A DNA stretch of 64,000 nt, taken from contig NZ_JACJVP010000001.1 of assembly GCF_014212125.1 (NCBI RefSeq), positions 230,546-294,545 of the forward strand, written 5' to 3'. The translations under genes were made by a program, and so were the position numbers. Origin of the DNA: Cohnella nanjingensis. Lineage in GTDB: Bacteria; Bacillota; Bacilli; Paenibacillales; Paenibacillaceae. Below, one piece after another: positions 18,070-25,312 of the stretch. The first letter of the stretch is position 1. The number at the start of each line of letters is the position of its first letter. The notes beneath the pieces were generated by a model. It saw only the letters and a program-made list of their open reading frames with translations. It had not been told where the DNA came from and ran no database searches.

Positions 18070-18993
18070 TTGTATGTCTACACGTATGCTTGCCATGAGG
18101 ACGAGAGAGAGCTATGCGAACTCGAGTGGCGCACTTTGTTCGACCTGCGGGGGGATGCGCCGAAGGATCAATATGTCTGTAGTCCGATATCGATCGATCC
18201 TCGCCGAAGCCCGTTCATGAAGCGGCGTCTCGAGATTCGATGGGAAGGCTCCTCGCTGGAGGAACTGGAGCGCGAGGCTGACGCGATGTCGCCGGACGAG
18301 CGTTCGTTCAAACTCATCTATGTCGATACAGCCGTCAAGCTCCGCTACGAGGATCGCTTGGCATTGGAGCGCAGGGTAGGCGCCAGACTGCGGGGCCGCG
18401 TCGACATGCGGCGACCGGAGCGACTCCTGGGGATCACGCAGCTGGAGGACCGGTGGGTATTCGGCGAGGTCGTCGAGAGCGAAGCGGTTTGGCTCCGCCA
18501 TAACCGCAAGCCCAGGTCGTACTCCACCGCGCTGAGCACGCGGGTTGCCCGAGCGATTGCGAATATCGCCGTACCTGCGCCGGAAGGCGTCCGGGCGATC
18601 GACCCCTGCTGCGGGATCGGCACGGTCCTCATCGAGGCGCGCTCGATGGGGATCGATATAGTGGGCAACGACGTGAATCCGTTGGCCGTTCGCGGCGCGA
18701 GAATGAATCTGGCGCACTTCGGGTATCCGGCAACTGTGACCCTGGGCGACGTGAGGGCATTGAGCGGGTCGTACGACGCCGCCGTGCTGGACATGCCGTA
18801 CAATCGATGTTCGGTAGCTCCGCCGGAGGAGCAGCTGGAGATGATCGCGAGCCTGCGGCGCTTGGCGGAACGCGCCGTGATCCTCACGACGGAGCCGATC
18901 GAGCCGCTGATCGTTCACGCGGGATTCGCGATCCAGGAGAGCTGCGCCATTCCCAAAGGATCGTTCGTACGACATGTGCACGTCTGCAGATGA
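18070..18993 (+). CDS. TRM11-like SAM-dependent RNA/DNA methyltransferase
   Basis: 307 residues with a TTG start after GGAGAAGGAAAG. The Rossmann methyltransferase domain (about residues 160-300) has the SAM loop AIDPCCGIGTVLIEA and the catalytic-type motif AAVLDMPYNRC (a DxPY variant of the N2-guanosine/N6-adenine class). The N-terminal half is THUMP-like and contains the LGITQLEDRWVFGEVVE strand. It probably methylates a tRNA or rRNA guanosine; the site is not known. Confidence 0.87.
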   Translation: MYVYTYACHEDERELCELEWRTLFDLRGDAPKDQYVCSPISIDPRRSPFMKRRLEIRWEGSSLEELEREADAMSPDERSFKLIYVDTAVKLRYEDRLALERRVGARLRGRVDMRRPERLLGITQLEDRWVFGEVVESEAVWLRHNRKPRSYSTALSTRVARAIANIAVPAPEGVRAIDPCCGIGTVLIEARSMGIDIVGNDVNPLAVRGARMNLAHFGYPATVTLGDVRALSGSYDAAVLDMPYNRCSVAPPEEQLEMIASLRRLAERAVILTTEPIEPLIVHAGFAIQESCAIPKGSFVRHVHVCR

Positions 18994-19054
18994 ACGCACA
19001 GTTTCGCCCGCTGCTCGTTGGAGAGGGAATGATGAAAATGGAGAGGGAACGATG

Positions 19055-19095
19055 AAAAGCCGACGCATCCTCTCGAGGATGCGTCGGCTTTTTTG
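19055..19095. terminator. Bidirectional terminator
   Basis: AAAAGCCGACGCATCCTC pairs with GAGGATGCGTCGGCTTTT; T tracts follow on both strands. It sits between the convergent methyltransferase and PAP2 genes. Confidence 0.9.
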
Positions 19096-19098
19096 CGA

Positions 19099-19665
19099 TC
19101 AAGAGGAAGACGAGCTTCCCGGCACGATCTTGCGGTAGAGCCGGATAAAGAAGAGAGGAACGGCTTCGAGACGCCAGCGCAGCCCCCAGACGACGATGCC
19201 AACGATAAATGACAACACAACCGCGCCCGCAATATCCGCGGGGTAGTGCACGCCGACGAACACCCTCGCGATGCCGGTGAGGGTCGCAAGCCCAAGCAAG
19301 AGGACGCCGAACCTCCTGTTGCCGAACAGAACGGCAAACGCGAGCGAAAACGCCAAAGTGGCATGGTCGCTGGGGAAGGACGGGTCGGGCGCATGCGGGA
19401 TCAATTGGTTCACCTGATGATCGACAAACGGTCTCGGGTGGTTCACTTCGGGCGAAATCAAACTCGCGAGCAGCAAGGCCGCGGCTGCCGTGAGGCAAGC
19501 GTATACGACGAGCTTCTGATTCGACTCCCTGCCCGTGAACCACATCAAGGCCAGGATGGCGAGCATGATCCAGACGATATCCTGCGCGCAAACCTTCATG
19601 AGATCGTCCAGCCAAGCGTATCGGCCGGCCGCCTCGTTTAGCCATTGAAAGAGCTGAACATTCAT
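19099..19665 (-). CDS. PAP2-family phosphatase, BcrC-like
   Basis: 188 residues with about five to six membrane helices. Phosphatase motifs are NHPRPF, PSDHATLAFSL (PSGH-type, Ser and His) and GVHYPADIAGA (SRxxxxxHxxxD-type end). The length and topology fit undecaprenyl-pyrophosphate phosphatases of the BcrC group, which recycle the lipid carrier and give bacitracin resistance; a general PAP2 role is also possible. The ATG follows AGGTGGTGCTCCTTA. Confidence 0.85.
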   Translation of the reverse strand: MNVQLFQWLNEAAGRYAWLDDLMKVCAQDIVWIMLAILALMWFTGRESNQKLVVYACLTAAAALLLASLISPEVNHPRPFVDHQVNQLIPHAPDPSFPSDHATLAFSLAFAVLFGNRRFGVLLLGLATLTGIARVFVGVHYPADIAGAVVLSFIVGIVVWGLRWRLEAVPLFFIRLYRKIVPGSSSSS

Positions 19666-19754
19666 TAAGGAGCACCACCTGCTGTTTTCCTCTACGATAC
19701 CCCTCGAATCTTAACATTCCGTTAACAAAAAGCGATATTCACATAATTGTCGCT

Positions 19755-20678
19755 TTATTTCTCGGATTGCGTTTGCCAAACATCCAGCGGTTTCGCTTGT
19801 TTGCTCTTGCCCAAGGCGGGGAGTCCGTATAGGTCTTCGATCGTCCGCAAGATCGTGAAGTGGTTCGTCTTCGCTTTTACGGTCATTTGTTTGACCATGG
19901 GGCCGACAAGTACCGTCGGGATTTTGTTTTTCGCGCTGAGATCGTCTTCGTCCCAGGTCAGAATAAATAAGCTGTTGTGCGTTTTGGCCCATTTCACGTA
20001 GCCGGAGAGGTTCTTCTTCAGCCAGTCGTCCGCCTCCCGAATGGTGCCGTCGTGGATATCGTGCCGTAAGTTCGGAATGACGAACGAGACGGTCGGCAGC
20101 TGGTCATAGTCGCCGGGGAAGCTGCTGAAGGGCAGGTTCGCTGCGCTCGGCACGTTGGTGAAGTCGACCCACGGATTATGCTTTCTGGCGTAGCCCGTCT
20201 TCAAGTCGTAGAGGCCGGTATATCCCTTCTTCGGCAGCCCTTCCGAATACCCGCCGAAGCTCAGTCCGTGCTTGAGCAGTTCATTCGCCAGGTTGTCCGT
20301 CTTGAAAGAGATCTTGGGATTGTCGTTCTTCACGCCTTGATTGGAGCCGGAGAACAGATCCAAGTAATTGGGCTGGCTAGGGTGCTCGATCGCGTAATGA
20401 TTGGTCAAGTTGGCTCCGGCCGCCATTAGTTCGTTCATATAAGGCGCATGAGCGTTGCCGGCAATCTCCTGATACGAATGGTTCTCTTCGACGACGATGA
20501 CGATATGGTCGGGGCGGTAGGGATGAGCCTTCGCCGTCGCTTGTCCTCCGGTCGCTGCCTGTCCTCGGTTCGTGCTGAGTAGACAACCCCCTAGTAACAA
20601 CGGGATAAGCAGGAGGGGGGCGATTCGAAGCCGGTTGTTCGTCTTGGATTTGCTGTCCATCCGATATCGCTTGTTCAC
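19755..20678 (-). CDS. Secreted lipoprotein phosphoesterase (acid phosphatase/phospholipase C superfamily)
   Basis: 307 residues. The signal peptide ends in LLLIPLLLGGC, a good lipobox (Cys about 31), so it is probably an extracytoplasmic lipoprotein. The phosphoesterase family (PF04185) is indicated by HIVIVVEENHSYQEI near the N-terminus, NHYAIEHPSQPNYLDLFSG, the VIPNLRHDIHDG block and TWDEDD near the C-terminus (metal ligands). It would release phosphate from phosphomono- or diesters. The GTG start lies after GAGGATG; an internal ATG six codons later is the alternative. Confidence 0.88.
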   Translation of the reverse strand: MNKRYRMDSKSKTNNRLRIAPLLLIPLLLGGCLLSTNRGQAATGGQATAKAHPYRPDHIVIVVEENHSYQEIAGNAHAPYMNELMAAGANLTNHYAIEHPSQPNYLDLFSGSNQGVKNDNPKISFKTDNLANELLKHGLSFGGYSEGLPKKGYTGLYDLKTGYARKHNPWVDFTNVPSAANLPFSSFPGDYDQLPTVSFVIPNLRHDIHDGTIREADDWLKKNLSGYVKWAKTHNSLFILTWDEDDLSAKNKIPTVLVGPMVKQMTVKAKTNHFTILRTIEDLYGLPALGKSKQAKPLDVWQTQSEK

Positions 20679-20944
20679 TTGAGTCGCATCCTCTCTTCGT
20701 AGCGAGATCGTGTTGCGGCCTCAGTATAGGACAAACCTTCCATTCCGGCAACCCGTTTCGGACCGATTTAATCCTTATTTAAGATCTGGAGACGAATGCG
20801 CCCGAAGCGATCGTTCGTTAGTATCGGCTTGATGGACGTGTGGAATTCCTGCCACAATGCCTGTCTGCAGGGGCGGCTGTAAAGAAAAGGAATCGCGATC
20901 CGTCCCGAACAGCGGTTGACAGAGGCATTCGTCGCGCTTATCAT

Positions 20945-20962
20945 TATACCCATAGGGGTATA
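20945..20962. promoter_or_regulatory. CsoR/CstR-type operator
   Basis: TATACCC-ATAG-GGGTATA is a perfect 7-bp inverted repeat with a GC-rich core. This is the layout of CsoR/CstR sites (TACCC ... GGGTA). It lies about 90 bases before the TTG start of the first sulfur gene and 4 kb ahead of a CstR-type gene, so it probably mediates autorepression relieved by persulfides. Confidence 0.75.
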
Positions 20963-21051
20963 TGTATGAAAGACGGCGAATAAGCCAAACGTACGATTAT
21001 GTCCCGAAGTGCTTATCAACATGGCACAAACATCCTAGGAGGTGCGGAACG

Positions 21052-21633
21052 TTGCCGGATATTCAAGCAGACCAAACGTTGGATTGTAGAGGCCTGGCGT
21101 GCCCCATGCCGATCGTGAAGACCAAAAAGGCGATGGACCAGCTCCAAGCCGGTCAGGTCATCGAAGTGCAAGCGACGGATCGAGGCTCGCTCGCCGATAT
21201 GCAAGGATGGGCGAAAAACACCGGCCATCTATACTTGGGGACTATAGAAGAAGGAAACTTGTTGCGCCATTATTTACGCAAAGCTAGCCCAGACGAGACC
21301 AAGGAGCTAAAGAAACATCCGTACACTGTCTCCAACGAGGAGCTCGCGAAGAAAATGGAGAGCGGCGGCCGGCAAGTCACGATTCTCGACGTTCGCGAAC
21401 CGGCTGAGTTCGCGTTCCGTCGTCTACCGGGTTCGATATCGATTCCGCTCGGCGCACTAGAGAGCCGGCTCGACGAGCTGGATCCCGAAGCCGAGATCCA
21501 TGTGATTTGCCGGACGGGGACCCGCAGCGATCTGGCGTGCCAACTGCTCGCCGACAAAGGATTCAAGCAAGTGAAAAATGTGGTGCCCGGCATATCCGAT
21601 TGGAACGGCCCGACGGAGCAAGACAACATCTAA
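21052..21633 (+). CDS. TusA-rhodanese fusion sulfurtransferase
   Basis: 193 residues from a TTG start preceded by CTAGGAGGTGCGG; the ATG at 20962 in the same frame overlaps the operator and is not preferred. An N-terminal TusA domain has the sulfur-carrying Cys in [17 protein letters not shown]-terminal rhodanese domain (about residues 95-185) has [16 protein letters not shown] and the catalytic loop VICRTGTRS. It should relay persulfide sulfur between proteins, as CstA does, although CstA has a different domain set. It heads the sulfur operon. Confidence 0.88.
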   Translation: MPDIQADQTLDCRGLACPMPIVKTKKAMDQLQAGQVIEVQATDRGSLADMQGWAKNTGHLYLGTIEEGNLLRHYLRKASPDETKELKKHPYTVSNEELAKKMESGGRQVTILDVREPAEFAFRRLPGSISIPLGALESRLDELDPEAEIHVICRTGTRSDLACQLLADKGFKQVKNVVPGISDWNGPTEQDNI

Positions 21634-21647
21634 GGAGGGATCGATCT

Positions 21648-22796
21648 ATGGAAGTATCGAACGGACTTCATGCCATGACGGCCGAGGAACTCGCGCGATT
21701 CGTACTAGACCAGCAAGAGTTGTTCATTCTCGACGTTCGCAACGAGGAAGACTATCGCAACTGGCGGATTGAAGGCGAACGTATAAAGTCGATCAATCTC
21801 CCTTACTTTACGCTGTTGGAAGGGGTCGAACCGGCATTGGCGCGTATCCCGGCAGATCGACCCGTACTGGTCGTCTGCGCCAAAGAAGGCTCGTCCAAGT
21901 TCGTGGCCGAGCGGCTCGTCGAAGCCGGACGAAGCCCGGTGTACTATCTGGAAGGCGGCATGAAGTCCTGGAGCGAGCATCTGGCGCCCGTCAAGATCGG
22001 CGAGCTGGCGGACGGCGGTGCGCTGTATCAGTTCGTCCGGCTCGGCAAAGGCTGTCTGTCTTACATGATCGTCTCCGGCGAGGAGGCGGCGATCGTGGAT
22101 ACGGCCCGGATGACCGACGTCTATGAGCGCTTCGCGGCGGAATTGGGCGTCAAGATCAAGCATACGATCGACACCCATCTCCATGCGGATCATCTCTCGG
22201 GAGGACGCAAGCTGGCGGATCGGTCAGGCGCCGCCTACTGGCTGCCGCTCAAGGACGCAACCGAAGTGATATTCCATTATGACAGCTTGGAAGAAGGCCG
22301 GGAGATCGTCGTAGGCGACACCGCGATCCGGATTCATCCGATCCACTCCCCCGGCCATACGATCGGCAGTACGTCGCTCCTCGTGGACGAACGATACTTG
22401 CTCTCGGGCGACATCTTGTTCGTCGAATCGATCGGTCGTCCCGACCTGGCCGGCTTGGCCGAGGATTGGGTCGGCGATCTGCGCGAGACGTTATACGAAC
22501 GATATCGCGGGCTGCCGCAAGATCTGATCGTCCTTCCCGCGCATTTCGGTCAAGTGTCGGAGCTTGGAGAAGGCGGCAAAGTGATGGCGCGACTATCGGA
22601 TCTGTACCGCAGCAATCCGGGGCTGAATATCGCAGATGAAGAGGCGTTTCGGCGCGAGGTCACGGAGAACCTGCCGCCCCAGCCTAACGCTTACCAAGCG
22701 ATCCGCCAAGCGAATATGGGCAAGCAAACGCCAGATGAAGACGAGCAGCGCGAGATGGAGATCGGTCCGAACCGCTGCGCCGTCCACGACCAATAA
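21648..22796 (+). CDS. Rhodanese/metallo-beta-lactamase fusion, persulfide dioxygenase type
   Basis: 382 residues from the ATG at 21648 (TAAGGAGGGATCGATCT). The N-terminal rhodanese domain (about 1-115) has the loop VVCAKEGSS with its Cys. The C-terminal metallo-beta-lactamase fold has [12 protein letters not shown] (HxHxDH), SPGHTIGS and LLSGDILF, i.e. the iron ligands of ETHE1/persulfide dioxygenases. It probably oxidises low-molecular-weight persulfides to sulfite, which the TauE gene downstream could export. The domain order is reversed relative to CstB, where the rhodanese parts follow the dioxygenase. Confidence 0.88.
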   Translation: MEVSNGLHAMTAEELARFVLDQQELFILDVRNEEDYRNWRIEGERIKSINLPYFTLLEGVEPALARIPADRPVLVVCAKEGSSKFVAERLVEAGRSPVYYLEGGMKSWSEHLAPVKIGELADGGALYQFVRLGKGCLSYMIVSGEEAAIVDTARMTDVYERFAAELGVKIKHTIDTHLHADHLSGGRKLADRSGAAYWLPLKDATEVIFHYDSLEEGREIVVGDTAIRIHPIHSPGHTIGSTSLLVDERYLLSGDILFVESIGRPDLAGLAEDWVGDLRETLYERYRGLPQDLIVLPAHFGQVSELGEGGKVMARLSDLYRSNPGLNIADEEAFRREVTENLPPQPNAYQAIRQANMGKQTPDEDEQREMEIGPNRCAVHDQ

Positions 22797-22813
22797 TAGG
22801 AGGCAAGAAGGAT

Positions 22814-23041
22814 ATGAAGACGGATATCCTGGTAGACACGCGGGGAATGGCTTGTCCGATGCCGATCGTCAAAGCGAAGAAGGCGCTTGATGGATTGGTC
22901 TCCGGGCAGCTGATGGAGGTCTGGTCGACAGACAAAGGCTCCTTGAATGATTTTCAAGCATGGGTCCGGCAAACCAAGCACGAGCTCGTGAAGCATGAGG
23001 AAGAGAACGGGGTTTATAAATTCCTGGTCAAGAAGAGCTGA
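22814..23041 (+). CDS. TusA-family sulfur carrier
   Basis: 75 residues. The conserved Cys is in [16 protein letters not shown], followed by GQLMEVWSTDKGSLNDFQAW, nearly the same frame as in the N-terminal domain of the fusion at 21052, suggesting duplication. It would carry sulfane sulfur between enzymes of the operon. The RBS is AATAGGAGGCAAGAAGGAT, within 20 bases of the preceding stop. Confidence 0.93.
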   Translation: MKTDILVDTRGMACPMPIVKAKKALDGLVSGQLMEVWSTDKGSLNDFQAWVRQTKHELVKHEEENGVYKFLVKKS

Positions 23042-23059
23042 CCGAACGTGGCGCCTGCG

Positions 23060-23251
23060 TCAATGCTTGCCGGTATCCGTCGGGAAGTCCTTGTACACGA
23101 AGCGCGTACCGAGGGGGCCGTAGCTTTCTTCTTTGTAGTGGCCATGCGGACACGACTTGGTGGAACTGGCCGCGTCGCTGGCGGCGAGCAGCGGGCCGCT
23201 GCATACGGGGCATTTGTCGTCGAATAGAGACATCAGCTTCGCGAACATCAT
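23060..23251 (-). CDS. Small zinc-ribbon protein
   Basis: 63 residues with two Cys pairs that can bind zinc: KCPVCSGPL near residue 15 and SCPHGHY near 35. It runs against the sulfur operon, between tusA and tauE, with only an 18-base gap to the tusA stop. No family is recognised. The upstream GGGTGATAA is a weak RBS, so the start could be either of two adjacent ATG codons. Confidence 0.6.
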   Translation of the reverse strand: MMFAKLMSLFDDKCPVCSGPLLAASDAASSTKSCPHGHYKEESYGPLGTRFVYKDFPTDTGKH

Positions 23252-23363
23252 TTATCACCCATTTCGCATGAATTTACTTGGTATTATAATACGACAATTG
23301 AAGTCTCAAGTACACCTTTGAAGAAATTACAGATTTTGCACAGGAATGAGGAGGCCGATGGAT

Positions 23364-24146
23364 ATGATGCTATTCCTGGTGATGGCGGCGATCGGTCTCG
23401 TCGGATCCTTCTTTTCCGGTTTGCTCGGGATTGGCGGAGCGATCATTAATTTCCCTCTGCTCTTGTACATCCCGGCCTTGTTAGGCGTTGCTGCATTCAC
23501 GGCGCATGAAGTGTCGACCATCAGCATGTTTCAGGTGTTCTTCGCCTCGTTGGCCGGGGTGATCGCCTATCGCAGAAATGGCAAGCTCAGCGCCGGCGTA
23601 CTCCACAAAGGTCTGGTGCTCTATATGGGGAGCGGCATCCTGGCGGGCAGCTTGATCGGCGGGAATGTCTCGGGCTCGCTGGACGGAGACGTCATTAATC
23701 TGATCTACGGTATGCTGGCGGTTCTTGCGGTGATCCTGATGCTCGTCCCGAATCGCGGCAGCGAAGCGTCCGGGGCGGTGCTTCGCTTCGACAAGCGGCT
23801 GGCGGTCGGCGCAGCCTTCCTGGTCGGGATCGTGTCGGGGGTCGTCGGAGCGGGCGGCGCGTTTATCCTCATTCCTATTATGCTCACCGTGATGAAGATT
23901 CCGACGCGCACGACGATCGCGTCTTCGTTGGCTATCGTGTTCCTGTCCGCTATCGGCGGCGTGGCGGGGAAGATGACCGGCGGCGCGATTCCGCTGTGGC
24001 CCACGATCTTCACGGTCGTCGGGAGCCTCATCGGGGCGCCGATCGGTTCCTGGCTCGGCGCGCGGATCAACGTTAAGGTGCTGCGATACGGATTGGTCGT
24101 CCTGATCGCCATGACGGCGATCAAAGTGTGGTCATCCATTCTTTGA
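23364..24146 (+). CDS. TauE/SafE-family sulfite/sulfonate exporter
   Basis: 260 residues with eight predicted membrane helices in two related halves, each with the Gly-rich turn (SGLLGIGGAIINFPLLL; SGVVGAGGAFILIPIML). The ATG at 23364 is nine bases after AGGAGG and is preferred to the ATG at 23346, which lies before the RBS. In sulfane-sulfur operons this protein exports the sulfite or thiosulfate made by the persulfide dioxygenase. It resumes the + strand operon after the zinc-ribbon gene. Confidence 0.87.
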   Translation: MMLFLVMAAIGLVGSFFSGLLGIGGAIINFPLLLYIPALLGVAAFTAHEVSTISMFQVFFASLAGVIAYRRNGKLSAGVLHKGLVLYMGSGILAGSLIGGNVSGSLDGDVINLIYGMLAVLAVILMLVPNRGSEASGAVLRFDKRLAVGAAFLVGIVSGVVGAGGAFILIPIMLTVMKIPTRTTIASSLAIVFLSAIGGVAGKMTGGAIPLWPTIFTVVGSLIGAPIGSWLGARINVKVLRYGLVVLIAMTAIKVWSSIL

Positions 24147-24190
24147 CGCGCAGGCATGGACAATTTACGGAAAGAAGGGATAAACTCATC

Positions 24191-24664
24191 ATGAAGGATC
24201 AAACGACTATCGTGTTATTCAGCGGCGAGCTGGACAAAGCGATCGCGGCCTTTATCATCGCGAACGGGGCTGCGGCCTACGATCACGAGGTGACGATCTT
24301 CTTCACTTTCTGGGGGCTCAATACGCTCCGCAAGGACGATGCGGTGAAGACGAAGAAGGGGCTGCTCGAGAAGGCGTTCGGTTGGATGATGCCTCGTGGG
24401 GCCAAGAAGCTCGGTCTGTCCAAGATGAACTTCGGCGGACTCGGGCCGCAGATGATCAAGCATGTGATGAAGAAGCATAACGCGCTGTCGTTGCCGCAAC
24501 TGATCGAGCTGGCCCAAGAACAGGGCGTCAAGTTGGTGGCTTGCACCATGACGATGGATCTGCTAGGCCTCCAGCAGGAGGAGCTGATCGACGGTCTGGA
24601 ATACGCCGGCGTCGCCGCTTACCTGGGCGACGCGTCGAACGGCAAGGTGAATCTGTTCATCTAA
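24191..24664 (+). CDS. DsrE/DsrF/DrsH-like sulfur-relay protein
   Basis: 157 residues of the DsrE-like family: IVLFSGELDKAIAAFIIANGA at the start and HEVTIFFTFWGLNTL, with a Cys in VACTMTMDLLG (about residue 120) that can carry persulfide. The ATG at 24191 follows AGAAGGGATAA and begins at the family's usual N-terminus. It probably passes sulfur between the rhodanese and TusA proteins. It sits between tauE and the regulator. Confidence 0.9.
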   Translation: MKDQTTIVLFSGELDKAIAAFIIANGAAAYDHEVTIFFTFWGLNTLRKDDAVKTKKGLLEKAFGWMMPRGAKKLGLSKMNFGGLGPQMIKHVMKKHNALSLPQLIELAQEQGVKLVACTMTMDLLGLQQEELIDGLEYAGVAAYLGDASNGKVNLFI

Positions 24665-24689
24665 TCGCACTAGAAGAGGGGGAAGGCGA

Positions 24690-24959
24690 TTGGACTACAA
24701 CTATACGGATGAGATGAAGACGCGTCTGCGCCGCATCGAAGGGCAAATCCGCGGCGTGCTGCGATTGATGGATGAAGGCAAGTCGTGCAAGGAAGTCGTG
24801 TCGCAGCTGTCCGCCGTCCGGAACGCATCCGACAAAGCCATCGCGCAGATCGTTGCGGAGAACCTGCAGCTGTGCATCTTGGCGGAGCAAGCCGCAGGGA
24901 ACACGGATACCGGGAAAATGGTCCAGGAAGCCATCGAGCTCTTAGTCAAGAGTCGATAA
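24690..24959 (+). CDS. cstR: CstR-type persulfide-sensing repressor (CsoR family)
   Basis: 89 residues, all-helical, with a TTG start after GAAGAGGGGGAAGGCGA. It has the CsoR DNA-binding block RLRRIEGQIRGVLRLMDEGKSC. Two Cys are kept (about residues 33 and 62), but the Cu-ligand His four residues before the second Cys is replaced by Asn (AENLQLC). This is the CstR, not the CsoR, pattern, so sensing of sulfane sulfur by a Cys-Cys di- or tetrasulfide is likely. It would repress from the operator at 20945. Confidence 0.88.
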   Translation: MDYNYTDEMKTRLRRIEGQIRGVLRLMDEGKSCKEVVSQLSAVRNASDKAIAQIVAENLQLCILAEQAAGNTDTGKMVQEAIELLVKSR

Positions 24960-25047
24960 CGAAAGCATCTCATGGGGCGGGCGTGACGCCGCAATTCGCA
25001 AGAGGGGCACGGAGAATCCGCCGGGGAGTAGAGTAGGACCGGAACGA

Positions 25048-25073
25048 CGCAGCCACATCAGGCTGCGTTTTTT
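25048..25073 (+). terminator. Terminator of the sulfur operon
   Basis: CGCAGCC pairs with GGCTGCG across ACATCA, followed by TTTTTTCTTTT. Confidence 0.88.
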
Positions 25074-25148
25074 CTTTTGCATATCGATTGCCGAAAGTTC
25101 GGGTGGCTGTCGGGATAATTCGGGGTTTACTTTAGAATGGCACTTAGA

Positions 25149-25163
25149 TTATAATAATTATAA
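25149..25163. promoter_or_regulatory. Perfect PerR box
   Basis: TTATAATAATTATAA matches the 7-1-7 PerR consensus TTATAATNATTATAA at every position. It is about 150 bases before the P1B4-ATPase gene. PerR controls pfeT in Bacillus subtilis, so the match also supports the product call. Confidence 0.88.
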
Positions 25164-25205
25164 AAATGTTGCCCGATATCAAAAGATATGGCCAAGATCA
25201 AAAAT

Positions 25206-25220
25206 TGAAAATCGTTCTCA
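25206..25220. promoter_or_regulatory. Fur-like box 1
   Basis: TGAAAATCGTTCTCA matches the Fur 7-1-7 consensus TGATAATNATTATCA with three differences. It lies between the PerR box and the hairpin at 25225. Confidence 0.55.
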
Positions 25221-25224
25221 ACTC

Positions 25225-25252
25225 ATGCTGCTCCCCGAAAAGGGAGCGGCAT
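25225..25252 (+). promoter_or_regulatory. Leader hairpin in front of the ATPase gene
   Basis: ATGCTGCTCCC pairs with GGGAGCGGCAT across CGAAAA, with TGCTTTTTAGG after it. It could act as an intrinsic terminator or attenuator for transcripts started upstream, between the two Fur-like boxes. Confidence 0.5.
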
Positions 25253-25276
25253 GAATGCTTTTTAGGGCAACAAAAA

Positions 25277-25291
25277 TGATACTCATTCTCA
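25277..25291. promoter_or_regulatory. Fur-like box 2
   Basis: TGATACTCATTCTCA differs from TGATAATNATTATCA at only two fixed positions. It lies about 22 bases before the GTG start and close to the RBS, where a bound protein would block transcription elongation or initiation. Confidence 0.65.
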
Positions 25292-25312
25292 AGCGATAAG
25301 GAGATGTGAACC

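Noticed and set aside
25225..25252. Leader hairpin before pfeT as a known metal riboswitch
   Set aside because: It is a single short stem without the conserved loops of yybP-ykoY, NiCo or czcD-type riboswitches.
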